From assembly GCF_029846175.1 (NCBI RefSeq), contig NZ_JARWAC010000021.1, forward strand, positions 234,041 to 298,040: a stretch of DNA of 64,000 nucleotides, written 5' to 3'. Positions 18,998-27,432 of this stretch are shown in pieces. The notes beneath the pieces were generated by a model. It did no database searches. It saw nothing but the letters and a program-made list of their open reading frames with translations, and was not told the origin of the DNA. Position numbers and translations under genes: made by a program. Within the stretch, counting starts at the first letter, position 1, and the number at the start of each line of letters is the position of its first letter. This stretch comes from Sphaerisporangium sp. TRM90804 (GTDB taxonomy: Bacteria > Actinomycetota > Actinomycetes > Streptosporangiales > Streptosporangiaceae).

Positions 18998-19024
18998 GCC
19001 GGGGGAGACGTGATCTCCCCCGGC
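18998..19024 (+). terminator. Perfect 11-bp-arm hairpin after the large secreted protein gene
   Basis: GCCGGGGGAGA (18998-19008) and its exact complement TCTCCCCCGGC (19014-19024) enclose a five-base loop, 22 bp past the stop codon. There is no strong T run, as is common for actinomycete terminators. Confidence 0.65.
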
Positions 19025-19083
19025 GCGGCGGCTTCCCCTTTGCGGCACGTGGCCGGCCGCACCCGGTGAAGGAATGAGGTCAG

Positions 19084-19692
19084 ATGGAACGTTTGACGAT
19101 CGACGGCGCCTACACGCACACCCCCGCGCTCTACGACGACGAGCGCGGCACCTTCCTGGAGTGGTTCCGGGCCGGGCGGCTCAGCGAGGTCGCCGGCCGG
19201 AGCATGGCCCTGGCCCAGGCCAACGCCTCGGTCTCCCGCAGGGGGGTCGTGCGCGGCGTCCACTTCGCCGACGTCCCGCCGTCGCAGGCCAAGTACGTCA
19301 CCTGCGTCAGCGGCGCGGTGCTGGACGTGGTGGTCGACATCAGGGTCGGCTCGCCGACCTTCGGCCGCTGGGAGGCTGTGGAGCTCGACGAGCACTCGCG
19401 CAGGAGCATCTACGTCGCGGAGGGCCTGGGCCACGCCTTCATGGCCCTGACCGAGCCGGCCACGGTCATCTACCTGTGCTCCGAGCCCTACACCCCCGGC
19501 AGGGAGCACGGGGTACACCCCTTGGACCCCGACCTCGGCATCGCGTGGCCGAAGGACGTCACCCCGATCCTGTCCCCCAAGGACCAGGAGGCCCCCACCC
19601 TGGCCGAAGCCCTGGAGAAGGGCATCCTGCCGGACTACAAGGAGTGTCTGGCGTTCTACGACACCCTGCGCGCGCGGGACGGGCACGCCTGA
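19084..19692 (+). CDS. rfbC: dTDP-4-dehydrorhamnose 3,5-epimerase RmlC
   Basis: 202-aa cupin epimerase that inverts C3 and C5 of dTDP-4-keto-6-deoxyglucose to give dTDP-4-keto-L-rhamnose. The sequence RGVHFADVPPSQAKYVTC with catalytic His60, SPTFGRW and the IYLCSEPYTPGREH segment with the expected catalytic Tyr130 closely resemble mycobacterial RmlC, and length is the same class. The ATG at 19084 is close to the upstream hairpin. It could also epimerise deoxyaminosugar intermediates in the adjoining cluster, as EvaD-type enzymes do. Regulation is not evident. Confidence 0.9.
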   Translation: MERLTIDGAYTHTPALYDDERGTFLEWFRAGRLSEVAGRSMALAQANASVSRRGVVRGVHFADVPPSQAKYVTCVSGAVLDVVVDIRVGSPTFGRWEAVELDEHSRRSIYVAEGLGHAFMALTEPATVIYLCSEPYTPGREHGVHPLDPDLGIAWPKDVTPILSPKDQEAPTLAEALEKGILPDYKECLAFYDTLRARDGHA

Positions 19693-19700
19693 CCTCTACG

Positions 19701-19723
19701 GGGACCCCGCCGGGCGGGGTCCC
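19701..19723 (+). terminator. Hairpin after rmlC
   Basis: GGGACCCCGC (19701-19710) and GCGGGGTCCC (19714-19723) form a perfect ten-base-pair stem with a three-base loop, nine bases beyond the rmlC stop. It probably separates rmlC from the methyltransferase operon. Confidence 0.65.
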
Positions 19724-19838
19724 GGCGCACGCTGGGAGATGCGCCGTCGCCTGTGCGGGGACATGCTGGCCATGAGCCCGAGGACATCCCGTTTCACGAG
19801 CGGCCGCGAGCGGCCGGTGAAGAAAGGTGGCGGCGCCG

Positions 19839-21056
19839 GTGACCGAATGCCGAATCTGCGGCGGTGGGGTCGAGGAGTTCCTGGACCTCGGACGCCAGCC
19901 GCTGTCAGACGCGTTTCTTCTCCCGGCCGACGTCGACACGGAGTTCTTCTACCGGCTCGCCGTCGGACGCTGCGAGGCGTGCACGATGGTGCAGCTCACC
20001 GAGGAGGTTCCGCGCGAGCGGATGTTCCACCACGACTACCCGTACTACTCCTCCGGGTCTTCGGTCATGCGGGAGCACTTCACCAAGACCGCGCTGAACT
20101 TCATCGACACCGAGCTCACCGGCGAGAACCCGTTCTTCGTCGAGATCGGCTGTAACGACGGAGTCCTGCTGCGGACCATCGCGGAGTCCGGAATCCGCCA
20201 CCTGGGCTTCGAGCCCTCCGTGGGGGTGGCGAAGGTCGCGCAGTCGCGCGGCGTGCGCGTGCGCACCGACTTCTTCGAGGAGTCGACGGCCAGGGAGGTC
20301 CGCGAGAGCGACGGGCCGGTGGACGTGATCTTCTCGGCGAACACCATCTGCCACATCCCGTACCTCGACTCGCTGCTGCGCGGCGTGGACGCGCTCCTCG
20401 GCCCCAACGGCATCTTCGTCTGGGAGGACCCCTACCTCGGGGACATCGTGGAGAAGACGTCGTTCGACCAGATCTACGACGAGCACTTCTACCTGTTCTC
20501 GGTGCGCTCCGTGCAGGCCATGGCCGCGCGGTTCGGGTTCGAGCTGGTGAACGTGGAGCGCTTCCCGGTGCACGGCGGCGAGGTCCGCTACACGATCGCC
20601 CGCACCGGCGCCCGGCAGCCCTCCCCGGCGGTGGCCGAGCTGCTGGCCGAGGAGGACGCCCGCGACGTCGTCGAGCTGGAGACGCTCAAGGGCTTCGCCA
20701 CCTCGGTCGCCCGCATCCGCGACGAGCTGGTCGCCCTGCTGCGCTCGCTGAAGGCGCAGGGCAAGACCGTCGCCGCCTACGGCGCGACGGCCAAGAGCGC
20801 GACCGTCACGAACTACGCCGGCATCGGGCCCGACCTCATCTCCTACGTGTCGGACGCGACCCCGGCCAAGCAGCACCGGCTCACCCCCGGCGTGCATATC
20901 CCGGTCAACCCGCCGGAGGTCTTCACCGCCTCCTACCCCGACTACGCGCTTCTTTTCGCGTGGAACCACGCCGAGGAGATCATGGCCAAGGAACAGGGCT
21001 TCCGCGACGCCGGCGGCCAGTGGATCCTGTACGTGCCCGAAGTGCGGGTGGTCTGA
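19839..21056 (+). CDS. Sugar C-methyltransferase, TylCIII/TcaB9/EvaC family
   Basis: SAM-dependent C-methyltransferase acting on a nucleotide-activated ketosugar, usually at C3. The GTG at 19839 gives MTECRICGG after an AAGGTGG site (a GTG at 19827 would add four residues). With this start, C4, C7, C45 and C48 form the N-terminal zinc site of the family, VEIGCNDG (about 101-108) is the SAM loop, and Y213-x-E215-H216 in IYDEHFYLF matches the catalytic Tyr/Glu/His triad described for TcaB9. The C-terminal domain has AAYGATAKSAT. It implies a branched-chain deoxysugar. The next methyltransferase starts 2 bp after its stop. Confidence 0.88.
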   Translation: MTECRICGGGVEEFLDLGRQPLSDAFLLPADVDTEFFYRLAVGRCEACTMVQLTEEVPRERMFHHDYPYYSSGSSVMREHFTKTALNFIDTELTGENPFFVEIGCNDGVLLRTIAESGIRHLGFEPSVGVAKVAQSRGVRVRTDFFEESTAREVRESDGPVDVIFSANTICHIPYLDSLLRGVDALLGPNGIFVWEDPYLGDIVEKTSFDQIYDEHFYLFSVRSVQAMAARFGFELVNVERFPVHGGEVRYTIARTGARQPSPAVAELLAEEDARDVVELETLKGFATSVARIRDELVALLRSLKAQGKTVAAYGATAKSATVTNYAGIGPDLISYVSDATPAKQHRLTPGVHIPVNPPEVFTASYPDYALLFAWNHAEEIMAKEQGFRDAGGQWILYVPEVRVV

Positions 21057-21058
21057 CC

Positions 21059-21787
21059 ATGGAAGACCTCTCGCCGATCTACCGCAACGCCGAGATCTAC
21101 GACGCCCTCTACGAGGGGCGCGACCGGACGTACGAGGCCGACTCCCAGAGGCTGGTCGAGTACGTCAAGGAGCGCAACCCCTCGGCGTCCTCGCTGCTGG
21201 ACGTGTGCTGCGGCACCGGCAGGAACCTGCGCTCCTTCGCCGACGGGTTCGAGCACGTCGAGGGCGTCGACCTGTCCGGCGACATGCTGGAGGTCGCACG
21301 CAAGAGGCTGCCGGACGTCCCGCTGCACCAGGGCGACATGAAGGACTTCAGCCTCGACCGCCGGTTCGACGCGGTGACCTGCCTGTTCAGCTCGATCGGC
21401 TACCTGGAGGACCCCGGGCAGCTGAACGCCGCGCTGCGCTGCTTCGGCCGGCACCTCAACCCGGGCGGCGTCATCGTCGTCGAGCCCTGGTGGTTCCCGG
21501 AGAACGCGCTGTCCGGCACCGTCATGGGCGACGTCGTGAAGGTCGACGGGCGCACCATCGCCCGGCTCTCGCACACGGTGGTGGTGGGCCGGGCCCACCG
21601 CATGTCGGCGCAGTACCTGGTGGCCGACGCCGACTCCGGGATCCGGCACTTCACCGACCTGCACATGCTGTCGCTGTTCACCCGCCAGGAGTACGAGGCG
21701 GCCTTCGCCGAGGCGGGCGTCACCTCCGTCGACTTCATCGAGACCGGCCGCGACCGCCCGGGCCTGCTGGTCGGCGTCAAGTCCTGA
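21059..21787 (+). CDS. Aminosugar N,N-dimethyltransferase-like protein, DesVI/TylM1 family
   Basis: 242-aa class I SAM methyltransferase resembling enzymes that N,N-dimethylate nucleotide-bound amino sugars. Residues 6-20 (PIYRNAEIYDALYEG) are the conserved lid; LLDVCCGTGRN at 46-56 is the SAM loop; VEPWWFPE is characteristic of this family. The ATG at 21059 lies two bases after the C-methyltransferase stop. A second member is encoded at 27433-28149, so the cluster either modifies two amino groups, two sugars, or one enzyme has changed role. It ends at a strong bidirectional terminator. Confidence 0.83.
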   Translation: MEDLSPIYRNAEIYDALYEGRDRTYEADSQRLVEYVKERNPSASSLLDVCCGTGRNLRSFADGFEHVEGVDLSGDMLEVARKRLPDVPLHQGDMKDFSLDRRFDAVTCLFSSIGYLEDPGQLNAALRCFGRHLNPGGVIVVEPWWFPENALSGTVMGDVVKVDGRTIARLSHTVVVGRAHRMSAQYLVADADSGIRHFTDLHMLSLFTRQEYEAAFAEAGVTSVDFIETGRDRPGLLVGVKS

Positions 21788-21840
21788 CAACCCGGCCGGC
21801 ACCGGAAGGTGCCCGGCTGAGCACCTCATAGCAAGCGAGA

Positions 21841-21895
21841 GCGCCCCCCGATCCGGTGGGAAGCCCCCGAGGCTTCCGGCCGGACCGGGGGGCGC
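21841..21895. terminator. Long hairpin, probable bidirectional terminator
   Basis: A 16-bp stem with one mismatch (21841-21856 against 21880-21895) encloses a second stem GGAAGCC/GGCTTCC. It is followed by TTTCG on the plus strand. It lies between convergent genes, 53 bp beyond the methyltransferase stop. Confidence 0.75.
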
Positions 21896-22042
21896 TTTCG
21901 TCCGCACCCGTTCCCGCCCTTTCCGCCCGTTCCGCACGTCTTCCGCCCGGGGACGCGCCGCGCGAGGAGCCGTAGGCGGAAGAAGCCGCGCGGGGGGAGC
22001 CGCGCGCGAGGAACCGTGCGCGCGAACGCCGCCGGACGCGAC

Positions 22043-22101
22043 GACGCGCCGGCCCCGGCACGGATGCGGTGGATGCCGCTTCGTACCGGGGCCGGCGCGT
22101 C
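22043..22101 (-). terminator. Second long hairpin downstream of the aminotransferase gene
   Basis: GACGCGCCGGCCCCGG (22043-22058) is repeated as its exact complement at 22086-22101, a perfect 16-bp stem with a 27-base loop, 14 bases past the aminotransferase stop on the minus strand. Together with the hairpin at 21841 it fills the 328-bp convergent gap; no gene is seen there. Confidence 0.65.
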
Positions 22102-22115
22102 CGGATGCCGCCCGC

Positions 22116-23225
22116 TCAGCCGCGGGCCAGGATGTCGCGGAGCACGGTGATGACCTTGTCCTGCAGGTCCTCCGGCAGCGTCGGGTACATCGGCAGGGAG
22201 AAGATCTCGTCGGCCGCGAGCTCGGTCACCGGCAGGGTGCCGGTGGTGTAGCCCAGGTGCGCGAACCCGGTCATGGTGTGCACCGGCCACGGGTAGCTGA
22301 CGCGGAAGTTGAAGTCGAACTCCCGCAGCGCCTTGAGGATCTCGTCCCGCGCGGGGTGGCGCACCACGTAGAGGTAGTAGACGTGGTCGTTGCCCGGGGC
22401 GATCTTCGGCAGGAGCAGCTCGGTGTCCTTGAGCCCTTCGGCGTAGCGGTCGGCGATGGTGCGGCGGGCCGCGATGTAGTCGTCCAGCCGGCGCAGCTTG
22501 CGGCGCAGGATCTCGGCGTGCACCTCGTCGAGCCGCGCGTTGTGCCCCGGGGTCTGGACGACGTAGTAGCGGTCCTCCATGCCGTAGTAGCGCAGGCGGC
22601 GCAGGTTCGCCTCGGTCTCGGCGTCGTCGGTGATGATGCCGCCGGCGTCGCCGTACGCGCCCAGGACCTTGGTGGGGTAGAAGGAGAAGGCCCCCACCTC
22701 GCCGGTCGTGCCGGCCAGCCGGCCGTTCTGCCGGGCCCCGTGCGACTGGGCGCAGTCCTCCAGGATCTTCAGGCCGTGCCGCGCCGCCAGCTCCTGGAGC
22801 GGGGCGAGGTCCACGCACTGGCCGTAGAGGTGCACCGGGACCAGGGCCTTGGTGCGCTCGGTGATGGCGCCGGCCACCTGGTCGGTGTCCATGAGGTAGG
22901 TGTCGGGGCGCACGTCGACGAAGACGGGCGTGGCGCCCGTCCCGTCGATGGCCAGCACGGTCGGCGCCGCGGTGTTGGCCACGGTGATGACCTCGTCGCC
23001 GGGGCCGACGCCGATGGCCTGCAGGCCCAGCTTGACGGCGTTGGTGCCGTTGTCGACGCCGACGCAGTGCGACACTCCGTGATAGGCGGCGAACTCCTCC
23101 TCGAAGCCCCGCACGCTCTCGCCGAGAATGAGCTGGTCCGAGCGGAACACGGTGTCGACCGCGTCGAGGATGTCCTCGCGCTCGTTCTCGTACTCCCGCC
23201 GGTGGTCCCATACGTAAATGGCCAT
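22116..23225 (-). CDS. DegT/DnrJ/EryC1/StrS-family sugar aminotransferase
   Basis: 369-aa PLP-dependent aminotransferase that converts a keto group on a nucleotide sugar to an amine. Visible features are the PLP-stacking region GVDNGTNAV (57-65), D157 in EDCAQSHGA, and the Schiff-base lysine K186 in [16 protein letters not shown]. Length is normal. The family includes TylB, DesV and EvaB (C3) as well as C4 enzymes; position cannot be decided from sequence. It is followed on the same transcript, 33 bp upstream, by the 2,3-dehydratase gene, which favours a 3-keto-2,6-dideoxy substrate. Confidence 0.9.
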   Translation of the reverse strand: MAIYVWDHRREYENEREDILDAVDTVFRSDQLILGESVRGFEEEFAAYHGVSHCVGVDNGTNAVKLGLQAIGVGPGDEVITVANTAAPTVLAIDGTGATPVFVDVRPDTYLMDTDQVAGAITERTKALVPVHLYGQCVDLAPLQELAARHGLKILEDCAQSHGARQNGRLAGTTGEVGAFSFYPTKVLGAYGDAGGIITDDAETEANLRRLRYYGMEDRYYVVQTPGHNARLDEVHAEILRRKLRRLDDYIAARRTIADRYAEGLKDTELLLPKIAPGNDHVYYLYVVRHPARDEILKALREFDFNFRVSYPWPVHTMTGFAHLGYTTGTLPVTELAADEIFSLPMYPTLPEDLQDKVITVLRDILARG

Positions 23226-23258
23226 CGGTGACGAACTCCTTCGGGATGGGGGTGTCTG

Positions 23259-24677
23259 TCAGAGGTTGTTCAGGCACAAGAGCAGAGTTCTGGCCTCGAT
23301 GCCGAGGTAGTAGCTGTGCCGCTGCAGCGCCAGGAGCTGCTCGATCGTGATCCACGCGAAGTCCCGCGGCACCCGGAGCGGGAAGTCGTCACCGGCCTCG
23401 ACCACCAGGTAGCGGGTCTCGGCGTGGTGGAAACGCCCGCCCTCCTCCGACTGCACGACGTCGTAGCGGACGCTCTCGCGCGCCGACAGCACGTAGTCGA
23501 GGAACTCCGGGCGGCGCTCCGCCGGGGTGTGGGGCAGGTCCTCCAGCATGAACCGCACGGTGGGGCCCAGCTCGACCGTGTCCCGGTAGCCGGGCATGGC
23601 CTCCGCGCGCACCAGCGCGTGCAGGCGGCCGGCGATGCGCCGGATCACCAGCCCCGCCAGGCCGAGGCCGTGCGGCGCCAGCAGCGGCTGCTTCCAGCTG
23701 TGCACCTCGCGGGTCTGGGCGTGCACCCGGACGCCCACGATGCTGAAGTTCCGGCCGTCGTCGCGGACGATCCTGCCGGCCTCCCGCCGCCACCCCACCA
23801 CGGAGTTCAGCGGGATCAGGCGGGCGTTCACCTCCAGCTCGCTCTTGCGGCCGGTGAACCAGCTCAGGATGTCGGTCAGCGTGTGCATGCCGCCGGGCTC
23901 GGGGGAGTGCCTCGGGGCGCTGTCGAACACGTTACCGAGGTCGGGCCCGTTCGCCGGGGCCGCGATGGGCAGGCAGCCCAGGACCGTGCGGGCGTCCATG
24001 TTCATGACGTTGGGCCGCTGGAGCAGCCGGCTGATCTGCCCGAGGGTGAGCCAGCAGAAGTCCTGGTGCAGGGGCACGTCGTCGGTGACCTCGACCACGA
24101 CGTTCCGGTTGCGCTTCAGGTGGAACCAGGCGCCCTGCTCCGACTGCAGGATGTCGACCAGGACGCGGCCCCTGCCCGGCTCGGTGAAGTACTCGACGTA
24201 GGCGGCGCGCTTGCCCTCGTGCACCTGGGTGTAGTTGCTCGACGTCGCCTGGACCGTGGGCGAGAGCTGCACCATGTCGACGTTGCCGGGCTCCATCTTG
24301 GCCTGGAGCAGGAAGTGCAGGACGCCGTCGAACTCCTTGGCGATGATTCCCAGGATGGCGATGTCCCGCTGCACGAGAATGGGCTGCGACCACTCTCGGA
24401 CGTGACCGTGGTTCGCCGTTACGTGCATTCCCTCGACGCTGAAGAACCGGCCGCTGTGGTGTTCCAGATTCCCCGTGCCGGCGAAGAGCCATCCCCGCGG
24501 TTCCGTGAGTTCTTCGAGCGGAATAAGGGTGTTCTCGAACGGCTGCCTTCTCTTGTTGTCAAGCCAGTCGTCGATGTCGGGGCTCATCGATGACTCGGTC
24601 GTTCTGGCCGAGGCCGTCACGCGGGCCGCGAAGCCGACGGGCCTGCTCCTGTCGAGCTGATTGAGTCGCGCGGTCAT
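23259..24677 (-). CDS. NDP-hexose 2,3-dehydratase (EvaA/TylX3 type)
   Basis: 472-aa enzyme of the family that removes the C2 hydroxyl from NDP-4-keto-6-deoxyhexoses, starting 2-deoxysugar synthesis. The protein is an internal duplication: WLDNKRRQPFENTLIPLEEL...GRFFSVEGMHV in the first half corresponds to LEVNARLIPLNSVVGWRREAG...RNFSIVGVRVHA in the second, as is normal for the family. ATG 24677 has GGGAG six bases upstream; the first 31 residues are variable and a later ATG is possible. It is transcribed from the divergent region that also serves the nucleotide-sugar dehydrogenase. Confidence 0.9.
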   Translation of the reverse strand: MTARLNQLDRSRPVGFAARVTASARTTESSMSPDIDDWLDNKRRQPFENTLIPLEELTEPRGWLFAGTGNLEHHSGRFFSVEGMHVTANHGHVREWSQPILVQRDIAILGIIAKEFDGVLHFLLQAKMEPGNVDMVQLSPTVQATSSNYTQVHEGKRAAYVEYFTEPGRGRVLVDILQSEQGAWFHLKRNRNVVVEVTDDVPLHQDFCWLTLGQISRLLQRPNVMNMDARTVLGCLPIAAPANGPDLGNVFDSAPRHSPEPGGMHTLTDILSWFTGRKSELEVNARLIPLNSVVGWRREAGRIVRDDGRNFSIVGVRVHAQTREVHSWKQPLLAPHGLGLAGLVIRRIAGRLHALVRAEAMPGYRDTVELGPTVRFMLEDLPHTPAERRPEFLDYVLSARESVRYDVVQSEEGGRFHHAETRYLVVEAGDDFPLRVPRDFAWITIEQLLALQRHSYYLGIEARTLLLCLNNL

Positions 24678-24729
24678 CGAAGACTCCCAAGAGGTCGTAT
24701 GACCCCTGCATCGTCGTACGGCCGAGTTG

Positions 24730-24834
24730 GGCGACGCATCTCCTGGAGTGCGGTGCGGGCCCTCGGGGAGGGGGGGACGGGGAAATGTACGGGCACCACT
24801 AAAAAGGGCACGGCATCACAGGAGATGCGTCGCC
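24730..24834. promoter_or_regulatory. Perfect 16-bp inverted repeat in divergent promoter
   Basis: GGCGACGCATCTCCTG (24730-24745) recurs as its exact reverse complement at 24819-24834, 73 bp apart, inside the 217-bp gap between the divergent 2,3-dehydratase and dehydrogenase genes. The AT-containing sequence ACTAAAAAGG lies between the arms. This is more exact than expected by chance and could be a paired operator for a cluster regulator. No regulator gene is in the cluster. Confidence 0.6.
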
Positions 24835-24894
24835 GACGGGCCGGTTGACACGCTGGTCGTGTGCCGACCGGCACTTCCTGAGAGTGGGTGACCC

Positions 24895-26244
24895 ATGAAA
24901 TTCTTGTCTGATCAGGGGAATACCTCCGCCGCGGTTATCGGAATGGGTTATGTGGGCTCTACCGTCGCCGCCGTCCTCGCCGGCGAAGGCGTGGACGTCG
25001 TGGGAATCGACGTCAATCCGGCGCTGATCTCTCAGCTTGAGCAGCGCAGCTGCTGGTTCAGCGAGCCGGGGCTGCCCGAGCTGCTGTACAGCGGCCTCGA
25101 CTCGGGCAGGCTGCGGGTCAGCACCGGGTACGACCTGGTCTCGGAAGTGGACGTCGTGGTCGTCGCGGTGGGCACGCCGGTCGTGGACAAGGAGCTCGTC
25201 GACGTCTACCTGCGCGAGGCCTGCACCGAGCTGTCCAGGCACCTGCGCAAGGGGCAGCTCGTCATCCTCAAGAGCACCCTGCCTCCGGGAGTGTCCAGCA
25301 ACGTCGTCGCCCCGCTGCTGGAGGGCGGCGGCCTGAAGGTCGGCGAGGACTTCGGGCTGGCCTTCTGCCCCGAGCGCCTCTCGGAGGGGCAGGCCCTTCA
25401 GGAGCTGCGGACGTTCCCCATCGCGATCGGCGGCTGGTGCCCCGACAGCGTGGCGGCCGCGGCCGAGTTCTGGCGGCAGACGATCGGCACCGAGATCATC
25501 CCCTGCACGTCGATGGAAAGCGCCGAGATGGTGAAGCTGGCGAGCAACTGGTGGATCGACCACAACATCGCCATGGCCAACGAACTGGCCAAGCTCTGCG
25601 GCGAGCTGGACGTCGACGTGCTGGAGGTGATCGCCGCGGCCAACACGATCCGCAAGGGCTCGGGGAACGTGAACATCCTGCTGCCGAGCGTCGGCGTGGG
25701 CGGGTCGTGCCTGACCAAGGACCCGTGGATGGTGTGGAAGGCGGGTCAGGACCACGACATCGACCTGGACACGATCCCGGTCGCGCGCGAGGTCAACGAC
25801 TCCATGCCGGCGTACACCGTCGGCCTGATCGTCGAGGAGCTGAACAGGCTCGGCAGGCCGCTGCAGGGCGCGAAGGTCGCGGTGCTCGGCGTGTCGTTCA
25901 AGAACAACAGCGGCGACCTGCGCGCCACCCCGGCGCTGCCGGTCGTGGCCAGGCTGCAGCAGGGCGGTGCCGACGTCGCCATCTTCGACCCGGTCGCCGA
26001 CCCCGGCGAGGTCAAGAGGCTCTTCGGGCTCGCCCCGGCCGAGACGGTCGCCGAGGCGCTGTCCGGCGCCGACTGCGTCGCCGTCCTGGCCCGGCATGAC
26101 AAGCTCGCCGACGTGGATTTGGTCGCGTCCCGTGACTCGGTGGCGCAGTCGTGCGTCATCGTCGACGGCCGCGCCTACTACTCCCGCGAGACCATCGACC
26201 GGTTCCGGCGGCATGGATTCGCCTACCGGGGAATCGGAAGGTAA
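24895..26244 (+). CDS. Nucleotide-sugar 6-dehydrogenase (UDP/TDP-glucose dehydrogenase superfamily)
   Basis: 449-aa NAD-dependent four-electron dehydrogenase that oxidises C6 of a nucleotide sugar to a carboxylate. GMGYVG at 16-21 binds NAD, K214 in EMVKLASNWW and the nucleophile C272 in GVGGSCLTKDP are in place, and the C-terminal domain has VSFKNNSGDLRATPAL. The motif is intermediate between glucose and N-acetylhexosamine dehydrogenases, so substrate is uncertain. It is paired, with five bases between, with an SDR carrying a decarboxylase signature, the same pairing as CalS8/CalS9-type pentose pathways. ATG 24895 is preceded by GAGAGTGGG. Confidence 0.87.
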   Translation: MKFLSDQGNTSAAVIGMGYVGSTVAAVLAGEGVDVVGIDVNPALISQLEQRSCWFSEPGLPELLYSGLDSGRLRVSTGYDLVSEVDVVVVAVGTPVVDKELVDVYLREACTELSRHLRKGQLVILKSTLPPGVSSNVVAPLLEGGGLKVGEDFGLAFCPERLSEGQALQELRTFPIAIGGWCPDSVAAAAEFWRQTIGTEIIPCTSMESAEMVKLASNWWIDHNIAMANELAKLCGELDVDVLEVIAAANTIRKGSGNVNILLPSVGVGGSCLTKDPWMVWKAGQDHDIDLDTIPVAREVNDSMPAYTVGLIVEELNRLGRPLQGAKVAVLGVSFKNNSGDLRATPALPVVARLQQGGADVAIFDPVADPGEVKRLFGLAPAETVAEALSGADCVAVLARHDKLADVDLVASRDSVAQSCVIVDGRAYYSRETIDRFRRHGFAYRGIGR

Positions 26245-26249
26245 CGCTC

Positions 26250-27263
26250 ATGGCGCGGGTCGTGGTAACCGGAGGATGCGGGTTCCTGGGCAGTCACCTG
26301 GTCGACGAGCTGGTCCGGAGGGGCGATGAGGTCACCGTGTTCGACGGTGGCGCGCCGCCGCCCGACCAGTCGCCGCCGCCCTCGGTCAGATACGTGCCCG
26401 GTGACATCCGGGACGCGGAGCAGCTCGCCGAGGCGGTGAAGGACGGCGTCGACACCGTCTACCACTTCGCCGCCGTCGTCGGGGTAGACCGTTATCTCGA
26501 CCGCCCGCTCGACGTCATCGACATCAACCTGCTCGGCACCCGCAACGTCCTGGACCTTTCCACCAGGGTGGGCGCGAAGGTCGTCGTCGCCAGCACCAGC
26601 GAGGTGTTCGGCAAGAACCCCGCGGTCCCGTGGCGGGAGGACGACGACCGGGTGGTGGGCAGCACCGCCGTGGACCGGTGGTGCTACTCCTCCAGCAAGG
26701 CGCTGGGCGAGCATCTCGCCTTCGCCTTCGCCCGCGAGCGCGGGCTCAGAACCGCCATCGTGCGGTACTTCAACGTGTACGGCCCGCGGCAGCGGCCGGC
26801 GTTCGTCGTCAGCAGGAGCCTGCACCGGGCGCTGAACGGTGAGCCGCCGGTGGTGTACGACGGCGGCGGCCAGACGCGGTGCTTCACCTACGTCCAGGAC
26901 GCGGTCGACGCGACGATCACCGTCGGCACGAACGAGGACGCCATAGGGGAGTGCTTCAACGTCGGCAGCTCCGTGGAGAACACCGTCGCCGAGCTGGGCG
27001 CCCTGGTGGCCGAGCTGACCGGCGAGCGGGCCAGCGTGCCCATCGAGACGCGCGAGCGGCTCGGCAGCCAGTACCAGGACCTGCGCAGGCGCGTCCCGGA
27101 CACCAGCAAGATCGCAAGAGTGCTCGGGTGGCGGAGCACGACGGACCTGCGCGAGGGACTCACCCGGACGATCGCGTGGGCGCGGGAGAACCCGTGGTGG
27201 CTCGCCCTGCCCGACAGCGGCGCGGCGCCGGACCCCGAACTGGCGACGACCGCGCGCGGCTGA
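26250..27263 (+). CDS. Extended SDR, ArnA/UXS-type sugar-nucleotide decarboxylase-like
   Basis: 337-aa NAD-binding SDR. GGCGFLG (8-14) binds the cofactor; the active site reads S115-TSEVFG with Y146 and K150 in WCYSSSK. The serine/glutamate pair in STSEVFG is found in UDP-glucuronate decarboxylase and the ArnA decarboxylase domain, whereas 4,6-dehydratases have STDEVYG. RWCYSSSK is also ArnA-like. The likely role is decarboxylation of the 6-carboxylated nucleotide sugar made by the preceding dehydrogenase, giving a 4-ketopentose. A 4-epimerase is the main alternative. ATG 26250 is chosen; the longer frame overlaps the upstream gene. Confidence 0.8.
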   Translation: MARVVVTGGCGFLGSHLVDELVRRGDEVTVFDGGAPPPDQSPPPSVRYVPGDIRDAEQLAEAVKDGVDTVYHFAAVVGVDRYLDRPLDVIDINLLGTRNVLDLSTRVGAKVVVASTSEVFGKNPAVPWREDDDRVVGSTAVDRWCYSSSKALGEHLAFAFARERGLRTAIVRYFNVYGPRQRPAFVVSRSLHRALNGEPPVVYDGGGQTRCFTYVQDAVDATITVGTNEDAIGECFNVGSSVENTVAELGALVAELTGERASVPIETRERLGSQYQDLRRRVPDTSKIARVLGWRSTTDLREGLTRTIAWARENPWWLALPDSGAAPDPELATTARG

Positions 27264-27329
27264 CCCCACGGGGGGAGAGCCCCCGGCGCCGCGGGGACGT
27301 CCGGGTGGGGGACGTCTCCGTGAGCGAGC

Positions 27330-27362
27330 AGGCCGTCCGGTGGGAACGCACCCGGGCGGCCT
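27330..27362. terminator. Hairpin between convergent SDR and methyltransferase genes
   Basis: AGGCCGTCCGG (27330-27340) pairs with CCGGGCGGCCT (27352-27362), 11 bp with one G-U pair, in the 169-bp convergent gap. No poly-T follows. It is a plausible but weaker terminator. Confidence 0.4.
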
Positions 27363-27432
27363 ACGCCTTCGGCCCGCCGGGCTCGTGCCTCGGCCGCGCG
27401 GCGGCCCGCCGGGCCGGCCGGGCGCGGCGGGG

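Noticed and set aside
15785..19048. Very long minus-strand open frame opposite the 1402-aa protein
   Set aside because: Composition is extreme (Gly/Arg/Val/Ala) and it mirrors the codons of the plus-strand secreted modular protein, which has clear domains.
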